Shown one piece after another: positions 12,101-21,542 of a stretch of 64,000 bases of DNA. The DNA is from Caprella mutica (taxonomy: Eukaryota; Arthropoda; Malacostraca; Amphipoda; Caprellidae): contig CANNZV010003187.1 of assembly GCA_947561585.1 (NCBI GenBank), positions 37,142-101,141 on the forward strand, in the 5' to 3' direction. The translations under genes and the position numbers were made by a program. The notes under the pieces are model-generated. The model saw only the letters and a list, made by a program, of their open reading frames with translations, was not told the origin of the DNA and ran no database searches. Within the stretch, counting starts at the first letter, position 1; each line of letters starts with the position of its first letter.

Positions 12101-15100
12101 GATATTTTACTAGCAATAAAATTAACATGTTCACCAAAATCTAATTTATAATCAATCTGAAGACCGAGAAATTTAACAGCAGACTCCAAATCTATTACAG
12201 AATCATTAACTTTGATACAAGCTGGAGTTATTATATCGGACATTCTTTTAGTGAAAAGCATAGCTACTGTCTTACCAACATTAAAGCTTAATCGGTTATC
12301 CACAGACCAACGATATATTTTATCCATGTCTGAATTGGCCAAAGTCAAGAGATTTGTGTAATCAACATTACTAAAAGTAATCGTTGTATCATCTGCAAAC
12401 AAATTAAACTTAGAATTAACGCATATGTTTGGAAAATCATTAATGTATATAAGGAACAATAACGGTCCACATATACTGCCCTGAGGAACACCAACAACAT
12501 CAACATTATTAACTTTAGATATGTGAGAACCAATTCTGACACATTGGATTCTAGAACTCAAATAGCTTTCGAACCACGATAATGCTGTTCCCCTAATACC
12601 AAGTTTATATAGCTTACGAGTTAAAATTACATGATAAACAGAATCGAATGCCTTCTTTAAGTCGACAAATATACTCAAAACATGTTTCTTTTCATTCAGA
12701 TTATCACACACAGTTTGTAGAAAATCAATTAGGGCATCAACTGTACTTTTTCCGGTTCTGAAACCAAACTGTCTATCACTAATTATACTGTACTTATCAA
12801 GAAATTTATTCAGTCTAACTACCATAGTCTTTTCAAAAATCTTACTAACTAATGGCAAAACAGATATTGGCCGGTAATTTGATGGAGAGTTACTAGATCC
12901 ACTTTTAAATACAGGTATTACACAAGCTTTTTTTAAATTACATGGAAATTTTCCATCAGAAAATGATTTATTAATTAGTTTTGACAAAAAAGGAGAAACA
13001 ATATGCGATATTTTTTTAAAGATGAATGTTGGAATTGAGTCAATACCATAAGAAGAATTCTTAAGTTTAGCGATGATCAAGTTAATCTCCACATCGGATA
13101 CAGGATCAACAAAGAACGAATTAATCTGTGAGGTGACATTATCGAGTGGATCACCAAGGGGAGGCGGAATACTTTGTTCAATGTCATGACCCACTCTAGA
13201 AAAATAATCATTGAATCTCTCTGCTAAATCCCTCTCCTGTGTAATTATCCCACCATCTTCATCAAACAACTCACAAGGTCTGTGTTTACTCTCATTACCA
13301 ATCAAATTCCTAATCAACTTCCAAGACTTAATAACATCATTTTTACCATCAGCAAACAACCCTTTGAAATAGGATGACTTAGCATCTCTAATAAGTTTAG
13401 TAGTAAGGTTTCTATATCTTGTGTAGTAGTTTTTTGATATTAGTTGTAACTTATATTGTTTAAACAAATAAGATTTTCTTTTTATTGACTTTAATAGAGC
13501 CGATGAAAGCCAAGGTTTGCAAAGCCTCTTACGTGTGAGATATTTAGTTCTAATAGGAAAGACTTGTTTATAGAGGTTATCCAATCTATCACAAAAATCC
13601 CTAGTTAAAGAAGTTATGTCAGAGCCTTCATCAAAGTAGAAATCCACGCTATCTAAACAGTACAAAAATTGATCCACATATTGAACAGAATGATCTCTAA
13701 AACTTATCTCAACCTTAGAGTCTTCACGATCAAAACCTTGTTTAAATTGAATAAAAGTTGGCAAATGGTCAGTTAATTCATAAATTATAGTACCGCTTTG
13801 ATACGCTGACAATTTGTTAGACCAGATATGGTCGATTAAGGAAGGTGAGCCATGCTGATTGTCAGACGGAAATCGAGTTGGCCTAGTAATACGAGGTAGA
13901 AAACTATGAGAGTACAAACAATGTATAAAATTATTTACCCCAAAAGCAAATTTATATTGATACCACCTACAATTACAATGTTACAATTTTTCAAGATGTC
14001 ATCATTAATAATACCTAACAATGAAGAACAGAATTCATTAACTATGCCAGCCGGTGGGCGATAAATACCTACAACGAAAATACTTTGATTACCCTGTCCA
14101 ACTTTAATTACACATGATTCCATGTTTTCATTGGCACATGATAATCTGTCAATCTTTTGAGAGAAATAAGATTGGCTACAGAAAACTGAGACTCCACCTC
14201 CTCGCCCCTCCCTAAGCGTGTGGTAACCAATATAACCACGAATGGGCGTGATTGAGTCACCATCGCTAAGCCAACTTTCCGTAAATACCAAAATTTCAAA
14301 TTCCAAAGTTGTCGATTGCAAGAATGTTAAATTTTAATCAATATGATTACGATAGCTTCGTATGTTGATGTTCATTATCGACAAAGAGCTAGGCAAGTTT
14401 CTAATTCGATTTAATTGTTCAATAGTAAAATACGGAGATTGCCCGTCAGAATCTGTGAAATCAAAGAGATTATTCAGAAAACTATTATCAGGATCCAAAT
14501 CCTCAAGGTTATTTGTCATCGTAAATATTGAAAAGGGACCTATAAGTGGACATACGTACCAAACTCTTGATGTCATTAGAAACACCTAACACATCGATCA
14601 ATTCACTCCAACTCACATCTACAATACAAATAAATTTACACCTACATATGCACTTACACCCATACATTTGAGCAAGAAAAGTGAAATGATCAACGTACCA
14701 GTAACACATGTTTGCAAGCCACACACAGTTAACATAATATATATTCTTAACAACAGTAAATATAATGGATAGAAAACATAACAAAATATTTAGTAAATAC
14801 CACTTAGAACAAAAACAAATGTACAACTGGTGAAATCCAAGCAAAACATTTGTTTTGGCAACGCAAAACAGAGTTTGCCCTAGGAAAACAAACAGGTGTA
14901 CACTGTAAGAGTTAAGTTTATGGGACCGAGGCAAAGCACTAAGTTTACATTTAAAAACCTGTGATTGCGCAAAGAACGCACATAGGTAGGGTGAAAATAA
15001 ATAGGGTAATAGTAGTAAATTGGTAATCATCCTAATGGAAATCATTTGTAAAATTAGTACATACTGGTAATTAGTTACATTAGTAGAGTGTATTGAAGAG

Positions 15101-18100
15101 AAAAGGGTTCCAAAGCATGTCATCGTGTATATAACCAGAACAGTGTGCATAACGCTGTGCATCATGTCTAGAAAATTATTGTATGCTCTTAAATTTCTTC
15201 AATCTTGATTGTTGTTTCCCTTTATCTCGTCAGGAGTAACGCCAAGAGATTTGACGAACAATTCTTCAAATTGTTGTTCGCTACGAACAAACACCCTCTG
15301 GTGTCTGGCCATTGGATTAGGAGCTTTGAATAAAATATATATTCTTCCGTCTCGTGAACCACATCCAGCTATCTTATCTGGAAACTTTTTCTTAGCCTGT
15401 CTCATTGTGTAGAGCATTGAAGCTTTAAGTGGTGTAAGGTCATCGTTCGTAAAGAGATTCAAGGGTTTGGCGGTCTTGAAAGCAGTGAAAATGTCTCTCT
15501 TCATCCCATAGTCGGATAACTTTATAAGGATATTTCTCCGATCAGGTGCCTGATGCAAAGGTTTGGGACCCAGTCGGCAGGCAGCTAATACCTTAGCTCG
15601 TCTCAGTACATAACTCACGCTGCGTTTGAAAAGATCGACGATAGCACCCGAACAGTCATCGCTGCTAGGCAACTCGACTAATGAACCTCCTGATAACACA
15701 ATGTTGTCTCGACGATGCATAGCCTCTAGATTCTCAACTCGCTCCTCTAACTCACTAACCTTTTGTTTGAGTTTTCTATTTTCTTGATCAGTTTTCGCAA
15801 AGCGGGTATCGATAGAATCCAGCCGGTCCATAATGGCATCCAGTTTAGTTGACAGTGAAGAAAGCGTTACGGTATTGTCTTGTGGATCCAATGATTCAGA
15901 ATTGTCAGAGGTTGATGAATTTTTTGATGGGCGAGGCTGCATTGCTCAATTTTTCCCCTGAACATCAAACAACAGTCAAAATCACCAGCAATAGGCACAC
16001 AGGAAGCTACCGGTCACTCAGATGCTCACGTGATCCAGCCTAGGTTGTACGAAAGACACCAAAAATTATCGCTTACTCTGGAGAACACAGATAATTCAGT
16101 CTAGGGTGTACGTAAATGAGTGAAACAATATGATTTCTTGGAGCGACGCACACACCTAACGTCTGCACTCAATCACTATAGAGATTATGTAATAAGCTTA
16201 TATTTTTATTGGAGGGGATTTTTAATATTTTTTATTACATTATCAAAAATTGGATACAGTTTTATTTTCTATTTTAAGTCAACTACTTGTTTTTAGGAAT
16301 CACTTTTTGGTAAAAAAAAATAATCTAAATGGCCGATAAACATTCAACGGAGAGTATTTTATGTAAAATCTTGTCATTCAATCTAGGATTACCACTCAAT
16401 TACCAAACACTCGCAGTAGTCGAACAGTGGGCATTTACCTACTGATAATGGCTTGTCAAAGACAATACCGATGATATAAATCTTATCATTATGAAACGTA
16501 AATCATTTTAAATTTAAAAAAATCACAAACGTAACTTGACCCAAAAATATTAAATTACTTTAAAATAATTTGCTATTGTCGAGTAGTTTTGGTTTAGTAT
16601 TGAAGTAGAAAAACGATTGGAATTTATTTAATAGTTTTCCTCATTATCTTAATTCTATTGTTTAATTTCATCATTTGATACATTATTCTAATATAGTAAA
16701 TGTTTTGTAACATTAGAGTGTGTTAATATCCCATTTATAAAAATTTGTCGACGAAACGTCCTGTCGGCGAAACGTCTGCACACCGGTTACCTTTGGTAGC
16801 CGAGTAGTCGACCTAGTGCATGGAGCGTACTTTCACTGTCCCCTCTTCTACCAGGTCTTCATCTCTCTTTGGATCACCTCGTAGTGGATAGGGACAACTT
16901 TTAATCTTCGAAAATAATAGTAATAAGAGGGTATCCAGAAAGTCAATAAACAAAACTGATTTTACGGTTGTCATTTTATTTCATCGCATATTGACATTCC
17001 AAATGAAAACCCTAATGGAATTATACAGAAGAATTCATTTTTTTTTGTCCTTTTATCCTTCTAAATTCGACTTTTGGAAATATTTTGACTTTTTATAATT
17101 CGTGATATAGTTACTTATAAAGTTTATTACACTATTTTCTTTTTGCATATGATTGTACAATACCATCAATGTCATATTGATTGCAATGATTATATTCATC
17201 TAATTCTCTCACTCACCACTTTATTTCTAAGGTGAAATATAACTTGGTCATAGTTATACAAGGTGGCGCAAAAAAAAAGGAAACCCATTTTCAAACTAGT
17301 ATATTTTACAAACTATCAAACCTAGAAATTTTCTAAAAACATAGTTTTATTCGTTCATTTTTCTGCATTTATCTTGTTAATCGGTTAAGGGTTACGACGA
17401 AAATTAAACTTCCTGCAGCGAATTAAAAAAAGGTAAATAAAAAGGGCTTGCGCGAGGACGAGAACCTCCAAAAAGTATATAATAGGAAGAATTTATTTCC
17501 ATATTTTAGTAGTAAAAATTCAATCCTACTATTTTTCATTCAATTCACGTTTTAATTATTGACTCTTTCATTCATGGAAATACATCTTCATCACCAATCA
17601 CGATATCTTCTACAAAATGTGCATTTCTTTGCAGAAACTATTTGCAAAATTTAGACGGTTCGGTAAATCAGTTCTAAGAGTTCGAGTCTTACATGCATCT
17701 TGAAAGGATGATGCTTCACATCGTGTTTAACAATTCGATGAAATGTCTCTTAAATGAAATCTAATCCTTACTTTCTGATTGATAGTTTTGGGTTCTCAAT
17801 AAACTGTGCATGAAAAAGATTAATGTTTTCATGTGTTCATTCTTTTCTCCTGCGACATGATCACTTTTGTTTAAATTTAAAGTTGTTTCTTCAGTTTTGA
17901 ACTTATTAACATTTGTCAATACGGTTGGTTTTATAGTTGGTGGAAATCTTTCCAGAAAGCGTTGATCAAAATGAGGTTGAACCTGTGTAAAGCTTACAGT
18001 GTTTAAAAAATTGTCACAACAAAAACACTTTGTTCTTTTGAAAGCTGCATTTTGAGGGTTTCGAATAGGAGATAAAAATTAACGGCAAAATAATTTTTAT

Positions 18101-20953
18101 AAAGATATATAAATTTTATCTCAAAAACCAACTTTCAAATGATAATTATTTTATTATTTTCTCTTATTTGTTACAAAAAAGAAGAAAATTTAATGTTTTT
18201 ACATCCATAGAAAATGAATTATACCTTTCATGACTTTTTTTCGTTTATTTCGTCCTCGCGCAAGCCCTTTTTATTTACCTTTATTTAATTCGCTGCAGGA
18301 TGTTTTACGTAACCCTTAACAGATTATCAAGATAGATGCAGAAAAAGTAAACGAATAAAACTATGTTTTTAAATTTTATTTAGGTTTGATAGTTTGTAAA
18401 ATAAACAAGTTTGAAAATGGGTTTCCTTTTTTTTGCGCCACCCTGTATTATACAGCCAAATTTATAATGCCACCATAACAATAATTCCCCCATTATTATG
18501 AATTATTCTATACACTCTCTTCCATCTTTGATAAGGTAAAAAGGGTGTCAGGACAAAAAAAAAAATCGTGCAAAAGAAAAAAAAAAAACTGTCAAAAAAC
18601 TCCCGTGCGATAAACTTCCCCCACCAACTAAAATGAAAAACCCCCAGTCGATATAAATTTCCCTATTCATAAATTTAACATTGTTAGATGCTAACAAATT
18701 ACACTTTCACCGAAAACACTTTTGCCGCACGACTCTTTCGCCGAAAATTTAAAGTTACTATATACATGCATCTAAAGATATACAAAGATATAGCGGTCTG
18801 GTTAGGGGGTTGGAGGGGGTTTGCCCCTCCCCTCCCCCCCACCCCGCCAGGTTTGATAGTGACAAAATGTATACTTTACTGTTTTTTACTATAAAATAGG
18901 TATACCTTATTTTGCTAAAAATTTGTCATATTTTTGGCGAAAATGTAATAGTTATTGATTCACATTGAATAATGTTAAATATATTGGTAAAAATGAATAA
19001 GGCTATTCATATAGACCGGGGTAACGGCTTTTTTTCCACTTGAGGTGCGGGGTATTTTCCGGGGGGTTTATTGCACGTTTTTTTTTTTGTTCGGGGTATT
19101 TTACACGGGTGGTTCATGACCGTGGGTTTTTTTGCACGGGGGTTTTTGTCCTGGAATAAGTAAAAAGTAGCTCGATTTTCAAAAATATATTGGATAAATA
19201 ATAAAATTTCATTCATGAGATTATGTTGATTTAATATACACAAATTTAGTAAAGGGGAGAGAAAGGGTGCGTGTATGGGAGTAATTGTATATACTATATC
19301 CAGTATATACAATATATGTACAATTTTGAAATCACGATATGTTTTGATCTACAAAATGTAAGTTATATAATATATTGGAAAATGAGTGGAATGAAGAGGT
19401 GTGATTTTGCTCCAATTTGGAAACAAAATAAAAAGAGAAACATAGCAATGTTATCTTGGTTTAGGGCAGGGTTGGGCAAAGGCAGCACTCAGTGCTATTT
19501 TGGCCCACAAAGCGGCACTCTTGCCCACCAGGGAAACGGTGCTTTATTTTCTTCTAAGGAAAATTTAGAAATTTTAGCCCTGACTGCTTTATAAATTACA
19601 AGGATTTATAATAAAAAAGAGGATGGTAAACTAATTGAAGAACAGAATATTTGTAATTACCTTGATACTTTGATAGTCAATTTTATACGTTAATAAGGTA
19701 TTTTTAGTTTATTGTAGTGCCGGTGTTTAAAAAATTTACTTTTGACTCTTTTTTTTCTAGATCAGTTAATTTAATATCTTTCATACGCTTGTCTTGGGAC
19801 ATTCTAACACTGTGGTAAAAATTTATGCAACATTTTTAATTCCCTTTTTGAATAAGTTAGATAGTCATAGTAATTTATCCTGTGAATTTATGAGTTACTT
19901 ATGCAAGATAGCTTATTTTTGTTTTTATTGTGAATTATTTTCACATGAAGAACAAACTATTATATATCATTTATTAATTCTTTTTAATGCAAATGATAAA
20001 TCTACCACCAATATTTATGCACAAAATATGTACCGTTGTACATGATGTACGTACTTCAATTAAATCTACCACCTCAATATCAACAGCAATTTAGAAAACG
20101 AAAAGAAAATTGGCACTGAGATTCCATATTTCGGCACTGAAAAACACAATGTGTGCCCACCCCTGGTTTAGGGGGTGAATATGACCCCCACACTTCGAAC
20201 TGGAACCAAGTAGCCTAGCAAGGAAACTGTTGTGCATTATTGATTTGGTACATTTGAGTAATGGGACAAGTATTGATTTGGTACATTATATCAAGAAAAA
20301 ACAATTCGTCACATGAAATAAATTAATTTATTTACATACTATTCCATTTCACCTTATTTTTTCTATGGATAGTTGAAGTATATAAATGAATTTTATTATA
20401 AATCTTGCACAGAGATAGCATAGAAATCTGATTATACAGAAGTAAATTTTAGAGGAAATGAATTCAATTCATATTTCGGAAATGGAGGCCTGTATTCATC
20501 ATCAGGTTAAGTTAACACTTAATCACAAAATTCAAAGTCAGCAAAAGAATGGATTTTGTGCAAAGATTTCTTACCCAAAGGTTGCGAGAGATAAGCATGA
20601 CTACTGCCGTGGACTTTGACTCCATTTTCCTCCAGTTTATCCACGTCTTCCCTCAAATTAGTCCCCACGAGGTCCTTATAGCAAGTGAGCCCCACGTCAA
20701 TCTCCAGCTTCCCGTCACTGGTCATACGATGGTCCGCGTGTCTGAACTTCGAACCATTGAACAGTTTCGAATTTTGGGCTACTTTCTTTTTCCAGATTTG
20801 ATCGATTTCAGTTTCCAGATCAAAGTTAGATCGTCTGTTGAAGGAGTACGGGATGAAATTGATCAAAATATCTTCTTTGCGGAAGATCTTGCTGGGTTTT
20901 TTGATAGTAAGTTGTCGTTTTTTAGAACTGACTCTAACAGTGTGTGTCGCCAT
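6021..20953 (-). CDS. NUDT22: NUDT22-type Nudix hydrolase, five exons (337 aa)
   Basis: Join of 20575-20953, 8959-9152, 8007-8134, 6417-6550 and 6021-6199 (minus strand). The phases agree at all four GT..AG junctions and give 1014 nt including TAA. The N-terminal domain (about residues 40-126) carries KLFNGSKFRH, LTCYKDLVGTN and AYLSQPL, matching the extra domain of animal NUDT22. The Nudix fold follows (about 127-310), with PGGHPEP at 158-164 and REAKDEVGL at 198-206, a REUXEEXGU-type helix separated from the glycines by a long insert as in this family. NUDT22 proteins are Mg-dependent UDP-glucose/UDP-galactose hydrolases that give UMP and a sugar 1-phosphate. Human NUDT22 is about 303 residues. 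ATG at 20953 is chosen because the open frame above it has only a GTG. No lesion is seen, so it should be functional. Confidence 0.9.
6417..6550 (-). CDS. NUDT22: NUDT22 exon 4
   Basis: Acceptor TGTTTCAG and donor GTGAGT. The first base completes an Arg codon with exon 3 and the last base starts the Phe codon finished in exon 5. The product includes STDIWLMSPQEMKTL, corresponding to the E-S-T-x-I-x-F/W region near the end of the Nudix fold. Confidence 0.85.
6622..6748. repeat. Short palindromic MITE in NUDT22 intron 3
   Basis: The left TAGGATGTAGCCTGAATAG and right CTATTCAGGTTATATCCTA are inverted and imperfectly paired, with further pairing inside (TGCTTTAGT / ACTAAAG). A 17-mer just upstream (6600-6616) recurs in the hairpin at 24,543. 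Confidence 0.6.
6784..7769. mobile_element. Palindromic non-autonomous element in NUDT22 intron 3, mariner-like core
   Basis: The outer arms (6784-6880 and about 7670-7769) pair through AAGATACACCACTCTC and the GCGCCATCTGGATTTGAAA block. An inner structure at 6977-7609 has inverted ends beginning CAGTATGGG and is bounded by TA on both sides, as for a Tc1/mariner MITE of 633 bp. Either one element has very long arms, or a mariner MITE sits in the centre of an older palindrome. There is no transposase; the plus-strand frame at 7518-7802 is only repeat sequence. Confidence 0.65.
8007..8134 (-). CDS. NUDT22: NUDT22 exon 3 (Nudix catalytic helix)
   Basis: Acceptor TTTTTCAG, donor GTAATA. It encodes LFSSIAREAKDEVGL, the Nudix helix with its Glu/Asp metal ligands (R198, E199, D202, E203), then TVEFIA. 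It ends two bases into an Arg codon finished by exon 4. Confidence 0.88.
8810..8938. repeat. Two-copy tandem duplication in NUDT22 intron 2
   Basis: Two copies of about 65 bp, each with a cctatgaa-tagt-aa-ttgggaaat core and a caatc-aatacc end, lie just downstream of the exon 2 donor in the direction of transcription. They differ at several bases. Confidence 0.5.
8959..9152 (-). CDS. NUDT22: NUDT22 exon 2
   Basis: Acceptor CATTGCAG, donor GTAAGC. It encodes VGIILLSSDDHIVVLKRS, then DRPGGHPEPSE (the start of the Nudix box) and the Lys/Asp-rich insert KYLRKDEVDTEKVNLAIRDE. It ends in phase 0 before exon 3. Confidence 0.88.
9545..10310. repeat. 36-bp minisatellite, about 21 copies
   Basis: The unit is 36 bp (gtaagcagactgactgtgta plus ggtctcttatccatgg), repeated in register with scattered substitutions. 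As 36 is a multiple of three, long open frames run through it on both strands (361 and 267 codons). They have no start context or non-repeat domain, so I do not call them genes. It lies in NUDT22 intron 1. Confidence 0.9.
10328..10905 (+). repeat. Left arm of a long inverted repeat around LINE 1
   Basis: The outer end has short sub-repeats of the form gacgtttcgtcgaca (five or six copies at 10360-10455), then about 450 bp ending near ATGTTTATCGACATT. The arm is the inverse of 16300-16830 with roughly 90 percent identity by eye. Confidence 0.85.
10906..11595 (-). other. 3' region of LINE 1 and AT-rich flank
   Basis: It lies between the left inverted arm and the ORF2 stop. It probably includes the LINE 3' UTR. 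No poly-A tract or clear LINE terminus is visible, so the exact 3' end is not set. Confidence 0.4.
11596..14519 (-). pseudogene. LINE 1 ORF2: APE endonuclease and reverse transcriptase (CR1/L2-like)
   Basis: About 974 codons from an ATG at 14519. The N-terminal endonuclease shows LSIMNINIRS, LVFTESWL and VGIYRPP, then a GGININ block and the TDHLPTFIQF block. The RT follows with NYRPISVLP, FGFRTGKSTVDALI, FVDLKKAFDSV, GVPQGSICGPLLF and the catalytic FADDTT, and a CR1/L2-type C-terminus (LPELCKLVVGVYMF). There is no RNase H. Only two lesions are seen: an in-frame TAA at 14334-14336 and a one-base frameshift in the GGGG run near 13937. It acted on target DNA and RNA as a non-LTR retrotransposon polymerase. 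It lies in NUDT22 intron 1, transcribed in the same direction as the host gene. Confidence 0.88.
14520..15198 (-). other. Inter-ORF region of LINE 1 with an open 218-codon frame
   Basis: A minus-strand frame (14509-15165) stays open for 218 codons and overlaps the ORF2 start by 11 bases. Its product is rich in Tyr, Phe, Cys, Leu and Ile and has no motif I know. It may be an accidental frame. Confidence 0.35.
15199..15942 (-). CDS. LINE 1 ORF1 protein (coiled coil plus RRM-like), 247 aa
   Basis: An intact 247-residue frame from ATG at 15942. Residues 1-30 are Ser/Asp/Pro-rich. About 28-76 is heptad-rich and coiled-coil-like (KLKQKVSELEERVENLEAMH). It is followed at once by RRDNIVLSG, the typical start of the RRM-like domain of LINE ORF1 proteins, and a basic C-terminal domain (KAPNPMARHQ, FVRSEQQFEELF). 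Such proteins bind LINE RNA and act as nucleic-acid chaperones in the RNP. It lies upstream of ORF2 on the same strand. It has no lesion although ORF2 is broken. Confidence 0.85.
   Translation of the reverse strand: MQPRPSKNSSTSDNSESLDPQDNTVTLSSLSTKLDAIMDRLDSIDTRFAKTDQENRKLKQKVSELEERVENLEAMHRRDNIVLSGGSLVELPSSDDCSGAIVDLFKRSVSYVLRRAKVLAACRLGPKPLHQAPDRRNILIKLSDYGMKRDIFTAFKTAKPLNLFTNDDLTPLKASMLYTMRQAKKKFPDKIAGCGSRDGRIYILFKAPNPMARHQRVFVRSEQQFEELFVKSLGVTPDEIKGNNNQD
16300..16830 (-). repeat. Right arm of the inverted repeat around LINE 1
   Basis: Inverse copy of 10328-10905, with the same order of blocks ending in gtcgacgaaacgtcctgtcg sub-repeats (two copies here, more in the left arm). The spacing of the arms (about 5.4 kb) is accounted for mostly by LINE 1. 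Confidence 0.85.
17259..18445. mobile_element. 1.19 kb Tc1/mariner-type MITE
   Basis: Inverted arms of about 200 bp (17259-17465 and 18248-18445), with ends CAAGGTGGCGCAAAAA and CAGGGTGGCGCAAAAA, flanked by TA on both sides. The arms share GAAACCCATTTTCAAACT and GGGCTTGCGCGAGGACGA. The 780 bp between them holds no transposase frame, so it is non-autonomous. It lies in NUDT22 intron 1. Confidence 0.85.
18549..19153. mobile_element. Foldback repeat with A/C-rich ends
   Basis: The left end CAGGACAAAAA..CGTGCAAAA and the right end TTTTGCACGGGGGTTTTTGT followed by CCTG are inverted, with several degenerate copies of a cgtgcaaaaaaaccccc motif inside. The centre has a G/C-run segment (gggaggggtttgcccctcc type) near 18810-18850. 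There is no coding capacity and no clear target duplication. Confidence 0.5.
19467..20165. mobile_element. hAT-type MITE with perfect 8-bp duplication
   Basis: The ends are CAGGGTTGGGCAAAGGC and, inverted, CAGGGGTGGGCACAC, the classic hAT form, with AGTGC repeats just inside both ends. GTTTAGGG occurs directly on both sides (19459-19466 and 20166-20173), an exact 8-bp target-site duplication. The element is 699 bp. The 83-codon plus-strand frame inside has no transposase motif. It lies in NUDT22 intron 1, close to exon 1. Confidence 0.85.
20575..20953 (-). CDS. NUDT22: NUDT22 exon 1 (N-terminal domain)
   Basis: It starts at ATG 20951-20953 (context gctgtgATGG, good for initiation) and ends one base into codon 127 at a GTAAGA donor (20574-20569). 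It encodes 126 residues, with a basic stretch (SSKKRQLTIKKPSKIFRK) and then the NUDT22-specific domain (IWKKKVAQNSKLFNGSKFRH, LTCYKDLVGTN). Intron 1 is 11,422 bp, about eleven times the length of the coding sequence. Confidence 0.88.
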
Positions 20954-21470
20954 CACAGCTGCGCACTCTCCCACTGGCCAATAGAAACTGAGGTAACGAC
21001 ACTCTACACCTGCAAAACTAACAGATGTGCACTGGCTGTGAGAACACTCGTCTATATGTACACGGTGTATTATTAGATGTCATTGCCTGAGAAATAGGTT
21101 CACAATCAAATACAATATTATTTAAAATAGTATAAACTAAAATTATAAATATAAATATTTTAGTTAAATATATAGTATAGCCAGGTACCTAATATAATGT
21201 AAATAGGAATGAATTGTGTGAAGGGAGGCAAATAAAAGTATTATTATAAACCGAAATGGACCAATACTCAGCGGATAAAACAGACAACTGTACTACACAA
21301 TATCGATTATACTGACCTGACTATACTTTTCACACTTATCGTGTATTTATATGAAGAGAATAACAATCATATCGCTTATCTAATCTCAATGAATATATTA
21401 CACATACATACTTCTTTTTTTATGGGAAACACAGAATGAGAAGCACTCGTTAAAATACATAATCAAAACT
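20954..21470 (-). promoter_or_regulatory. NUDT22 5' flank
   Basis: About 500 bp between the NUDT22 start codon and the tRNA-Pro gene must hold the 5' UTR and promoter. The transcription start, a TATA box and an initiator cannot be assigned from sequence alone. Confidence 0.35.
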
Positions 21471-21542
21471 GGGCCTGTCCGGGAATTGAACCCGGGACCT
21501 CTCGCACCCGAAGCGAGAATCATACCCCTAGACCAACAGGCC
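21471..21542 (-). tRNA. tRNA-Pro (anticodon CGG)
   Basis: A 72-base cloverleaf. The acceptor stem GGCCTGT/ACAGGCC pairs perfectly. The D arm holds the A box (TGGTCTAGGGG), the anticodon stem CTCGC/GCGAG encloses TTCGGGT (CGG, reading CCG Pro codons), and the T arm is CCGGG-TTCAATT-CCCGG (B box GGTTCAATTCC). Discriminator C. A TTTT terminator follows at 21465-21468. There is no intron and no encoded CCA, as expected in a eukaryote. It lies about 520 bp upstream of the NUDT22 start codon, on the same strand. Confidence 0.96.

Larger units (their letters stand above)
11560..16190 (-). mobile_element. LINE 1, nearly intact CR1/L2-type non-LTR retrotransposon
   Basis: It contains ORF1 (15199-15942), an inter-ORF stretch of about 680 bp and ORF2. 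It fills almost all of the space between the arms of the inverted repeat at 10328-10905 and 16300-16830. The simplest reading is insertion of a LINE into the middle of a palindromic element. Both ends are approximate. Confidence 0.75.

Noticed and set aside
20549..21076. 175-codon plus-strand frame
   Set aside because: It is the antisense shadow of NUDT22 exon 1.
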